Shown here: in pieces, positions 1 through 5,401 of the stretch
How positions within the stretch are numbered: position 1 is the stretch's first letter
How the letters are laid out: every line of letters begins with the position of its first letter
NCBI GenBank assembly: GCA_030586765.1
Contig: JAUQZZ010000106.1
Span: 1-6,781, forward strand
Source of the DNA: Candidatus Brocadiales bacterium
GTDB taxonomy: Bacteria > Planctomycetota > Brocadiia > Brocadiales > Bathyanammoxibiaceae
DNA length: 6,781 nucleotides
Direction of reading: 5' to 3'
The notes under the pieces: model-generated
What the model was told of the DNA's origin: nothing
What the model saw: only the letters and a program-made list of their open reading frames with translations
Databases searched by the model: none
Program-made: the position numbers and the translations under genes

Positions 1-47
1 AGACAAAATCCAAGACTTGTGACGATCGATTGGAAGGAAGAATAAAA

Positions 48-767
48 TTATCCTGTGCTCACCTCATCCAACACCTTCCTTACCTTCTTCATATCCTGCC
101 AGCACTTGTCTTTGTCCTGGGGGTTTCGCAGTAGATATGCTGGGTGGAAGGTTGCCATGAGCTTTATGCCGTCGTAGTCGTGAAAGCGCCCCCTGAGGGA
201 GCTTATGCCCTCCCTAGTATGGAGGAGGCCCTGGGCGGCCACGTTCCCCAGGGCGCAGATAATCCTGGGTCGTATGTACTGTATCTGATATTTTAGATAA
301 TTGGAGGTACAGGTGAAGACCTCATCCTCTCTAGGGGTTCGGTTTTCAGGGGGGCGGCACTTCACCATGTTGGCGATATAGACCTCTTCCCGTGTGAGTT
401 TGATGGCCGCAATAATTTTGGTGAGGAGCTGGCCCGCCTTTCCTACAAAGGGAAGTCCCTGCTGGTCTTCTTCGTAGCCTGGGCCTTCCCCGATAAACAT
501 TAGCTGAGCAAAAGGGTCGCCCGTGCCATATACTACCTTGGTGCGGGATTCGCTCAGGCGGCATTTGGTGCAGGTGGAGGCAACCTTGCCCAGGGCCTCT
601 AACTGCCTTTTTCTTTCCTCTTTATCTAAATTTCTAAGCTCTAAAGCAGCTGTCTCTGGCGGGGTCTTTGCCACAAAATCTACGCCCAGGGCCTTTTCTA
701 GGAGGAGTCGGTCTTTTAGGGCCTGGGTTATCTGGGTAAGCTCATCTCTTATAGGCCCATGGGCCAT
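48..767 (-). CDS. udg: Family 4 (type 4) uracil-DNA glycosylase, 4Fe-4S
   Basis: Predicted to remove uracil from DNA, the first step of base-excision repair of deaminated cytosine. The 239-residue protein has an N-terminal region of about 60 residues followed by the glycosylase domain. Motif A, GEGPGYEED (93-101), is the uracil-binding/catalytic loop, and HPAYLLRNP (208-216) is the second active-site motif. Four cysteines, C66 and C69 (CTKC), C137 (KCRPP) and C153, are spaced as expected for the 4Fe-4S cluster of family 4 enzymes. The catalytic domain has normal length; the N-terminal extension resembles that of many bacterial homologues. The ATG overlaps the nrnA stop by one base (TGATG), so translation is probably coupled to nrnA; a weak AAGGT lies upstream. 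It is the last gene of the leftward operon, and no terminator hairpin is visible in bases 1-47. The family assignment is secure; cellular role follows from family knowledge. Confidence 0.93.
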   Translation of the reverse strand: MAHGPIRDELTQITQALKDRLLLEKALGVDFVAKTPPETAALELRNLDKEERKRQLEALGKVASTCTKCRLSESRTKVVYGTGDPFAQLMFIGEGPGYEEDQQGLPFVGKAGQLLTKIIAAIKLTREEVYIANMVKCRPPENRTPREDEVFTCTSNYLKYQIQYIRPRIICALGNVAAQGLLHTREGISSLRGRFHDYDGIKLMATFHPAYLLRNPQDKDKCWQDMKKVRKVLDEVSTG

Positions 768-1945
768 CAGGCAGGTACCTTTTCCTCTTTTTCATCCGCC
801 TTAGGCGAATCCATCACCTTATTAATCTCCTCCACCACCCGCTCCTGTACCTCCTGGATGCTCCCCTGGAGCTCAAAGCCTGCAGCCCGCTCATGCCCAC
901 CCCCTCCGAACCTCTGGGCCAGCTTGTTGACATCCAGGCCGTCTCTAGAACGTAGGCTCACCTTTACCTTATTCGGTTCCCCCAACTCCCTGAGTAGTAT
1001 GCCGACTACTACCCCTTCTATAGAGGCAGGTATGTCTGCAAAATCATGGGTGTCTATGGAAGGGGTATGGGCCTCACGAAGCATGTCCCTGGTGAGCCAT
1101 ACACTGGCAATCCTCTTATTTGAATGGAAGCTCAGGGTCTTCGTGGCCATAGCCAGGAGCTGTAGCTGGCCGTAGGTATTGGCCCTATAAAGACGCTCGC
1201 CAATCCTCGTAGGGTTTACTCCACAGTCTATAAGGTGGGCCGCAGCCCGGAGGCTCTCAGAACTGGTATTATTATGTGTGAAGCGCCCTGTGTCCGTGAT
1301 AATAGCCACATAAAGGGCCTCTGCCACCTTGGGCGTTATTTCCAGGTTAGCCTGGCGGAGGAATTCATAAATCATCTCCCCCGTAGAACCCCTTCTTGGC
1401 TCCACCCAATTCACGGTGCCAAAATTGGTGTTACAGACATGGTGGTCAATGTTTATTACTGGAAGGTCAACCTGCCTGTGTGGGCGGGTAATGAGCTGGC
1501 TTACCCCACCCACTCTCTCTACTGAGGGGGTATCTACCACAATCACCAGGTCGTATAAATCCTCTACATTCACTGCAGGGGTAGAAGTTGCACGGAGTGG
1601 TTCGTCCGAACTCACTGTCGAAGACTCGACTGAAGTCTCTTGTCCACCACAAAGACTGGCGGATTCGCCTATCTGTTTGGCGAACATCTCAGGTCCGCCT
1701 GAGGCGGATCCGCCTTGGGTGGACTTCCATATCTTTATCTCGTGGTCTTGTACTAGAAATTTATAAATCCTGGGCACAGGGGAGTCATTTACTATGCTAG
1801 GTTCCTTGCCCAGGCCTTTCAGGACGTGATAGAGGGCCAATTCAGACCCAACGGCATCCCCATCTAGCCGTATGTGAGAAGTGATGAGTGGCCTGTGGCA
1901 CCTATCTATCAGGCCTTTGAGTTTGTTAAACAGGTCTATAGACAT
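767..1945 (-). CDS. nrnA: DHH/DHHA1 phosphoesterase, NrnA-type oligoribonuclease / pAp phosphatase, with palindrome-derived insert
   Basis: Predicted cytoplasmic, metal-dependent phosphoesterase that degrades nano-RNAs (and cyclic-dinucleotide breakdown products such as pApA) and may dephosphorylate pAp. The DHH domain shows SHIRLDGDAVGS (23-34), DTP (138-140), the IDHH signature (166-169) and TDTGRF (218-223). The DHHA1 domain ends with the nucleotide-binding GGGGH (347-351). At 392 residues it is longer than usual NrnA proteins (about 310-340). Most of the excess is a Ser/Thr/Gly-rich stretch at about residues 74-126, between motifs I and II, where the DNA is a series of inverted repeats. 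A smaller excess is the charged tail after about residue 376, also spanning a palindrome. All catalytic motifs are intact, so the enzyme is probably active and the insert probably forms a surface loop. The start at 1945 has GAGAGG eight bases upstream and a consensus promoter. First gene of the operon with the uracil-DNA glycosylase. Substrate preference among NrnA-like enzymes cannot be read from sequence. Confidence 0.9.
   Translation of the reverse strand: MSIDLFNKLKGLIDRCHRPLITSHIRLDGDAVGSELALYHVLKGLGKEPSIVNDSPVPRIYKFLVQDHEIKIWKSTQGGSASGGPEMFAKQIGESASLCGGQETSVESSTVSSDEPLRATSTPAVNVEDLYDLVIVVDTPSVERVGGVSQLITRPHRQVDLPVINIDHHVCNTNFGTVNWVEPRRGSTGEMIYEFLRQANLEITPKVAEALYVAIITDTGRFTHNNTSSESLRAAAHLIDCGVNPTRIGERLYRANTYGQLQLLAMATKTLSFHSNKRIASVWLTRDMLREAHTPSIDTHDFADIPASIEGVVVGILLRELGEPNKVKVSLRSRDGLDVNKLAQRFGGGGHERAAGFELQGSIQEVQERVVEEINKVMDSPKADEKEEKVPA
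794..810. repeat. Short palindrome related to the nrnA insert
   Basis: ATCCGCCT-T-AGGCGAAT is a 17-base palindrome with one mismatched pair. On the minus strand it reads GGATTCGCCTAAGGCGGAT together with two flanking bases. It shares the exact 10-mer GGATTCGCCT with 1661-1670 and AGGCGGAT with 1702-1709, so it looks like a second copy of the repeat core. It encodes DSPKAD close to the C-terminus of NrnA (residues 379-384), just beyond the conserved DHHA1 domain. Confidence 0.5.
1596..1724. repeat. Cluster of inverted repeats translated inside nrnA
   Basis: Several dyads lie end to end within the coding sequence. At 1596-1616, AGTGGTTCG pairs with CGAAC-T-CACT around a 2-nt loop. At 1617-1630, GTCGA pairs with TCGAC. 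At 1642-1724, GTCCACC (1642-1648) and GGTGGAC (1718-1724) bound a larger dyad whose arms also contain GGCGGATTCGCCT (1658-1670) and GGCGGATCCGCCT (1703-1715). Within this, 1694-1708 is a perfect palindrome TCCGCCT-G-AGGCGGA and 1702-1715 is a perfect AGGCGGATCCGCCT. The block is 129 bp, exactly 43 codons, stays open in frame and encodes residues 74-117 of NrnA, a place where homologues are short. This pattern resembles in-frame palindromic elements such as the Rickettsia palindromic elements. The true borders and any mobility are inference. Confidence 0.6.
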
Positions 1946-1953
1946 ATTGAAAG

Positions 1954-1959
1954 CCTCTC
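1954..1959 (-). promoter_or_regulatory. Ribosome binding site of nrnA
   Basis: On the minus strand GAGAGG lies eight bases before the ATG at 1945-1943. It supports this start, which also places the DHH motif I region at its usual distance from the N-terminus. Confidence 0.65.
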
Positions 1960-1973
1960 GTCTAATTCATTCA

Positions 1974-2002
1974 ATTATATTCCTATAATGATGTATTGTC
2001 AA
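1974..2002 (-). promoter_or_regulatory. Consensus sigma70-type promoter of the nrnA-udg operon
   Basis: Read on the minus strand, TTGACA (2002-1997) is followed by a 17-base spacer and TATAAT (1979-1974). Both hexamers match the bacterial housekeeping consensus exactly and the spacing is optimal. Initiation would be expected near 1967, leaving a leader of roughly 20 bases before the nrnA ATG at 1945. Its position directly upstream of an operon start makes chance occurrence unlikely. Strength and actual use are inference. Confidence 0.8.
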
Positions 2003-2015
2003 ATCCTCTTGCTTT

Positions 2016-2057
2016 TGCCCTAGGTTAAAGTTAATATAAAATATTATCCCCAGGGCA
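2016..2057. promoter_or_regulatory. Nested dyad upstream of nfnA; possible operator/promoter
   Basis: An outer inverted repeat pairs TGCCCT-A-GG (2016-2024) with CC-C-AGGGCA (2049-2057), nine positions with one mismatch. It encloses AT-rich DNA containing the palindrome TAATATAAAATATTA (2032-2046). A weak promoter for the plus-strand operon, TTGCTT (2009-2014), a 17-base spacer and TAATAT (2032-2037), would overlap both dyads. The arrangement would suit a repressor site, or a hairpin in the leader if transcription starts upstream. No known regulator motif is recognised; the promoter is not well conserved and the reading is tentative. Confidence 0.35.
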
Positions 2058-2087
2058 GGAGTCAGAATCTCTTTGAATAAATAATAT

Positions 2088-2091
2088 GGAG
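2088..2091 (+). promoter_or_regulatory. Ribosome binding site deciding the nfnA start
   Basis: GGAG sits six bases before the ATG at 2098. The ATG at 2086, four codons earlier and in the same frame, overlaps this site and has only AT-rich sequence before it. Members of the family usually begin close to the Phe-Lys that follows the 2098 ATG, which also favours the later start. Confidence 0.55.
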
Positions 2092-2097
2092 AATTTT

Positions 2098-2952
2098 ATG
2101 TTTAAAGTGCTGGCTAAAGAAAGGCTTGCAGAGAATATATACAGGACAGTGATAGAGGCCCCAAAGATTGCCAGGAAGCGGAAGGCAGGGCAGTTTGTCA
2201 TGCTCCGTGTAGATGAACCAGGGGAGAGGATTCCCTTGACTATCTCTGATGCCGACCCAGAGGCAGGCACTATTACCATAGTCTTCCAGACCGTGGGCTA
2301 TACCACGAAGCTACTAGGTACACTGGAGGCAGGAGACTACGTCCTGGATGTGGCAGGCCCCTTAGGGCATCCTACCCATGTAGAGAAATTTGGCACAGTA
2401 GTCTCTATCGGTGGCGGTCTGGGCATCGCCCTTGGGAGGTCCATAACAGAGGCCCTCTACAAGGCTGGAAACCACGTGATAGCCATAATCAGCGCCCGAA
2501 ACAAGAGCCTCCTTATACTAGAGGAGGAAATGAAGAAGATATGCAGTGAGCTCATGGTAGCTACAGATGATGGTTCTTACGGGTTCCACGGCTTTCCTAC
2601 CCAGGTCCTCCAGCAGCTTATAGACAGCGGCAGAAAGATAGACCTTGTGGTAGCCGTGGGTCCCGTCCCCCTCATGGCCGCTGTAAGCAAACTCACCAAA
2701 CCTTATGGGATTAAGACCATTGTCAGCCTCAACCCCATCATGGTGGATGCTACTGGGATGTGCGGCGCCTGTAGGGTAACGGTGGGAGGAGTAACCAGGT
2801 TTGGCTGTGTGGAGGGGCCTGAGTTTGATGGACATCAGGTAGACTATGATGAGCTTATGAAGAGGCTTAAAACCTATGCGGAGCAGGAGAAGGAGATGGA
2901 TGCTAGATTTGTCGCAGCAAGGTCACGGGAGATTCAGGAGGTGAAGAGATGA
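2098..2952 (+). CDS. nfnA: NfnA-like FAD/[2Fe-2S] subunit of NADH-dependent ferredoxin:NADP+ oxidoreductase
   Basis: Small subunit of an Nfn-type complex: it binds FAD and NAD(H) and passes electrons to the large subunit through a [2Fe-2S] cluster. Residues are numbered here from the in-frame ATG at 2086 (288 aa); I prefer the 2098 ATG (284 aa) because GGAG precedes it. An N-terminal ferredoxin-reductase-like flavin domain shows RIPLTISD (48-55). The nucleotide-binding domain shows GGGLGIALGRS (109-119). The C-terminal cluster motif has D221, C226, C229 and C241 (DATGMCGAC and FGC), matching the Asp/three-Cys ligation known for Nfn small subunits. Automated pipelines often call this family dihydroorotate dehydrogenase electron transfer subunit (PyrK-like) or sulfide dehydrogenase subunit (SudB). 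The next gene encodes the matching large subunit and overlaps by 4 bp (ATGA), which strongly favours Nfn. Cytoplasmic. First gene of the plus-strand operon. Confidence 0.88.
   Translation: MFKVLAKERLAENIYRTVIEAPKIARKRKAGQFVMLRVDEPGERIPLTISDADPEAGTITIVFQTVGYTTKLLGTLEAGDYVLDVAGPLGHPTHVEKFGTVVSIGGGLGIALGRSITEALYKAGNHVIAIISARNKSLLILEEEMKKICSELMVATDDGSYGFHGFPTQVLQQLIDSGRKIDLVVAVGPVPLMAAVSKLTKPYGIKTIVSLNPIMVDATGMCGACRVTVGGVTRFGCVEGPEFDGHQVDYDELMKRLKTYAEQEKEMDARFVAARSREIQEVKR
2936..2943 (+). promoter_or_regulatory. Strong ribosome binding site of nfnB
   Basis: AGGAGGTG, an almost full anti-16S match, lies inside the last codons of nfnA five bases before the nfnB ATG. With the 4-bp ATGA overlap this should give coupled, roughly equal synthesis of the two subunits. 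Confidence 0.75.
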
Positions 2953-4391
2953 CCGACTCCCCTACATGTCCAGAAGCCCACGACCTTAAGGCCGCTAAAA
3001 AGATTCCCAGGCAGAAGATGCCTGAGCGGGAGCCCAGGCAGAGGATGAAGCACTTTGATGAGGTACCCATGGGCTATACCCCAGAGCTAGCCCAGAAGGA
3101 GGCCAAACGCTGCCTGCAGTGCAAGAAACCCCTCTGCAGGATAGGATGCCCTGTGGAAATAGACATCCCTGCCTTTATAAAATGCATCGTGGAGGGCGAT
3201 TTCGTGGGCAGTGCCAGGAATCTTAAAGAATATAACGCCCTTCCTGCCGTCTGTGGCCGCGTTTGCCCCCAGGAGGACCAGTGCGAGAAGGTGTGTATCC
3301 TTACCAAGAAAGGTATATCCGTGGCCATTGGCAACCTGGAGCGCTTCGCTGCGGACTACGAGAGGAATAAAGGGACGATAACGCTCCCTAAGATTCCTGC
3401 GCCCACGGGCTACAGGGTGGCTGTAGTAGGTTCTGGCCCCGCAGGGCTAACGGCTGCTGGGGAGTTGGTGAAGATGGGCCACGAGGTAGTGGTCTTTGAG
3501 GCCTTACATAAGCCAGGTGGAGTGCTGGTCTATGGCATACCAGAGTTCAGGTTGCCCAAGGCCATCGTTGAGGCAGAGATAGATTATCTAAAAAAACTAG
3601 GCGTGAAGATTGAAGTAGATGCCGCCATTGGTAAGGTAGCTACTATTGATGAACTTCTCTCTAACGGTTTTGATGCCGTATTTGTAGCCACTGGTGCTGG
3701 CCTTCCCCTCTTTATGGGAATACCTGGGGAGAACCTCTGCGGGGTATATTCCGCCAACGAGTATCTCACCAGGGTAAATCTAATGAAGGCTTACAACTCC
3801 CACTACGTTACCCCAGTACTGAGGAAGAGACGCATTGCCGTGGTAGGTGGTGGAAACGTGGCTATGGATGCCGCACGGACAGCCTTAAGGATGGGCACGG
3901 AGGAGGTCTATATCGTCTACCGCCGCTCCAGGTCCGAGATGCCTGCTCGCATAGATGAGATACATCACGGAGAAGAGGAGGGGCTTAAGTTCATGCTCCT
4001 TACCAATCCCATAAGGGTTCTGGGGGATGAGAAGGGTTGGGTGAAGGGGCTAGAGTGTATAAAGATGGAACTAGGCGAACCCGACTCGTCGGGCCGCAGG
4101 CGTCCCGTCCCTGTGCAAGGCTCTGAGTTTATCCTGGATGTGGACTGTGTGATAATGGCTATTGGCACCAGCCCACACCCCCTGGTGCCCATGACCACAC
4201 CTGGACTTAAGGTCACTCCCAAGGGAAATATAATGGCTAATGAGGAGACGGGCCAATCCAGCAAGGAAGGGGTCTTTGCCGGGGGTGATATTGTTACCGG
4301 CGCAGCCACAGTAATCCTGGCCATGGGTGCAGGAAAGAAGGCTGCCCAGGCCATTGACCAGTATGTTAGAAACAAAGTGCGGGTGAGTTAG
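2949..4391 (+). CDS. nfnB: NfnB-like large subunit (GltD-like FAD / 4Fe-4S NADPH oxidoreductase)
   Basis: Large subunit of the Nfn complex. In characterised enzymes it carries the bifurcating FAD and two 4Fe-4S clusters and couples reduced ferredoxin plus NADH to NADPH formation, reversibly. The 480-residue protein has an N-terminal cluster domain with C55, C58, C63, C67 and C102, C106, C112, C116 (CLQC, CRIGC, VCGRVC, CEKVC). An FAD-binding Rossmann fold follows with GSGPAG (161-166), then an NADPH-binding fold with GGGNVAMDAAR (300-310), and the C-terminal FAD motif GDIVTGAATVILAMGAGK (446-463). Length fits NfnB/SudA. It is commonly annotated as NADPH-dependent glutamate synthase small or homotetrameric subunit, but there is no glutaminase or large GltB gene here and the partner is NfnA, so glutamate synthase activity is doubtful. 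It ends directly before the thiS ATG with no intergenic base. Confidence 0.88.
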   Translation: MTDSPTCPEAHDLKAAKKIPRQKMPEREPRQRMKHFDEVPMGYTPELAQKEAKRCLQCKKPLCRIGCPVEIDIPAFIKCIVEGDFVGSARNLKEYNALPAVCGRVCPQEDQCEKVCILTKKGISVAIGNLERFAADYERNKGTITLPKIPAPTGYRVAVVGSGPAGLTAAGELVKMGHEVVVFEALHKPGGVLVYGIPEFRLPKAIVEAEIDYLKKLGVKIEVDAAIGKVATIDELLSNGFDAVFVATGAGLPLFMGIPGENLCGVYSANEYLTRVNLMKAYNSHYVTPVLRKRRIAVVGGGNVAMDAARTALRMGTEEVYIVYRRSRSEMPARIDEIHHGEEEGLKFMLLTNPIRVLGDEKGWVKGLECIKMELGEPDSSGRRRPVPVQGSEFILDVDCVIMAIGTSPHPLVPMTTPGLKVTPKGNIMANEETGQSSKEGVFAGGDIVTGAATVILAMGAGKKAAQAIDQYVRNKVRVS

Positions 4392-4592
4392 ATGCGTCTT
4401 ATAGTTAACGGCCAGGTGGGAGATTACCCAGAGGGCATCACTGTACGAAGGCTCTTAGAGGCTTTGGGTATCGAGAAAAAGCCTGTGGCCGTGGAACTAA
4501 ACCGCGGTATAGTCCCCAGGCAAGAATTGGACCAGAAACTGCTAAAAGAGAATGACACCCTGGAGATTGTTACCTTTGTAGGGGGAGGTTAG
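4392..4592 (+). CDS. thiS: Sulfur carrier protein ThiS
   Basis: Ubiquitin-like sulfur carrier of thiamine biosynthesis. Its C-terminal glycine is adenylated by a ThiF-type enzyme, converted to a thiocarboxylate, and then donates sulfur to ThiG for thiazole ring formation. The 66-residue product has the normal family length, begins MRLIVNGQ, includes the GITVRRLLEALGI segment of the beta-grasp fold, and ends VTFVGGG, giving the required Gly-Gly terminus. The ATG follows the nfnB stop without a gap; GGGTGAG at 4381-4387 inside nfnB can act as the ribosome binding site. The following gene is thiG, its physical partner. No thiF is visible in the window, so activation must come from elsewhere. Confidence 0.93.
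   Translation: MRLIVNGQVGDYPEGITVRRLLEALGIEKKPVAVELNRGIVPRQELDQKLLKENDTLEIVTFVGGG
4581..4588 (+). promoter_or_regulatory. Ribosome binding site of thiG, within the thiS Gly-Gly codons
   Basis: GGGGGAGG lies in the last codons of thiS, seven bases before the GTG at 4596, and supports that non-ATG start. The same bases encode the functional C-terminal glycines of ThiS, so coding and initiation constraints coincide here. Confidence 0.6.
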
Positions 4593-4595
4593 TTA

Positions 4596-5390
4596 GTGGA
4601 GCAAGTTCTAACAAAGCAGGTCGCAGAAGATAAGCTTAGACTAGGCAAATACGAGTTTACCTCCAGGCTCTTTGTGGGCACGGGTAAATATCCCTCTTTA
4701 GAGATAATGAGGGAGGCCCTTGAGGCCAGCGGCACAGAGGTAGTTACCGTGGCAGTAAGGCGGCTGAACCTGAAAGACCCATCAGGAGAATCCCTTTTAG
4801 ATTACATTGACACCAAAAAATATACTATCCTCCCCAATACTGCTGGCTGCTACAGTGCAGAGGAGGCTATCCGCACCGCATATCTGGCCAGGGAGGCAGG
4901 GTTCTCAGATATTATAAAGCTGGAGGTGTTGGGTGACGAAAGGACCTTACTGCCTGACCCTGTAGATACCCTGAAGGCCACAAAGCAACTGGTAAAGGAT
5001 GGCTTTACAGTATTGGTATATACCTCAGACGACCCCATTATAGCCAGGAAGCTGGAGGACGAGGGCGCTACCAGCGTCATGCCTGCCGGCGCACCCATAG
5101 GCTCAGGACAAGGTATCTTGAATAGGAATAATATAAGAATCATTCTTGAAAACACCAAGGTACCTATCATCGTTGATGCTGGGGTGGGTACTGCCTCGGA
5201 CGTGACCGTGGCCATGGAACTGGGCTGTGAGGGAGTCCTCCTTAATACAGGGGTAGCCCTGGCCAAGGACCCAGTGAAGATGGCCAGGGCCATGAAGCTC
5301 GCCTGTGAATCTGGTCGGCTGGCCTTCCTCGCCGGCAGGATTTCAAAGAAGCTCTACGCCAAGGCCTCCAGCCCTGAGAAGGATTTTTAA
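4596..5390 (+). CDS. thiG: Thiazole synthase ThiG
   Basis: Forms the thiazole phosphate moiety of thiamine from 1-deoxy-D-xylulose 5-phosphate, dehydroglycine (or iminoglycine) and sulfur from ThiS thiocarboxylate. The 264-residue product is a complete TIM-barrel member. It shows the opening SRLFVGTGKYPS (23-34), LPNTAGCYSAEEA (79-91), the Schiff-base lysine K108 in IIKLEV, and the phosphate-binding loops MPAGAPIGSGQG (162-173), DAGVGTASD (194-202) and LLNTGVA (215-221). The tail GRISKKLYAKASSP is typical. It starts with GTG, three bases after thiS, behind a good GGGGGAGG site. The dehydroglycine source (ThiH from tyrosine in many anaerobes, ThiO from glycine in aerobes) is not encoded here. 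No TPP riboswitch is seen upstream of thiS or of the operon. Confidence 0.95.
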   Translation: MEQVLTKQVAEDKLRLGKYEFTSRLFVGTGKYPSLEIMREALEASGTEVVTVAVRRLNLKDPSGESLLDYIDTKKYTILPNTAGCYSAEEAIRTAYLAREAGFSDIIKLEVLGDERTLLPDPVDTLKATKQLVKDGFTVLVYTSDDPIIARKLEDEGATSVMPAGAPIGSGQGILNRNNIRIILENTKVPIIVDAGVGTASDVTVAMELGCEGVLLNTGVALAKDPVKMARAMKLACESGRLAFLAGRISKKLYAKASSPEKDF

Positions 5391-5394
5391 GGAA
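5389..5394 (+). promoter_or_regulatory. Ribosome binding site of hisF supporting a TTG start
   Basis: AAGGAA overlaps the thiG stop codon and lies seven bases before TTG at 5402. The protein then begins LAKRIIPCLDV, exactly where HisF proteins start, so the rare TTG start is credible. Confidence 0.6.
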
Positions 5395-5401
5395 CCTACC
5401 G

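Noticed and set aside
1..47. Terminator for the leftward operon
   Set aside because: No stable hairpin followed by a T-run is visible on the minus strand after the udg stop; only a short CGATCG palindrome occurs.
759..1175. Open frame on the plus strand opposite nrnA (138 codons)
   Set aside because: It is antisense to the strongly supported nrnA, has no recognisable domain and reads as a low-complexity Ser/Leu/Arg-rich shadow.
2086..2088. Upstream ATG as the nfnA start
   Set aside because: In frame but without a ribosome binding site; the GGAG for the ATG at 2098 overlaps it. It remains possible and changes only four residues.
2003..2097. TPP riboswitch upstream of the operon with thiS and thiG
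   Set aside because: The conserved thi-box core sequences are not present and the leader is too short; none is seen just before thiS either.
4080..4093. Perfect inverted repeat CCCGAC-TC-GTCGGG inside nfnB
   Set aside because: It encodes the family-conserved GEPDSSGRRRPVP segment, so coding constraint explains it; there is no length excess as in nrnA.
3965..4375. Open frame on the minus strand opposite nfnB (136 codons)
   Set aside because: Lies fully within the conserved FAD/NADPH domains of nfnB on the other strand; composition is Pro/Ser-rich with no motif.
4850..5293. Open frame on the minus strand opposite thiG (147 codons)
   Set aside because: Entirely antisense to the conserved ThiG barrel and without protein-family features.
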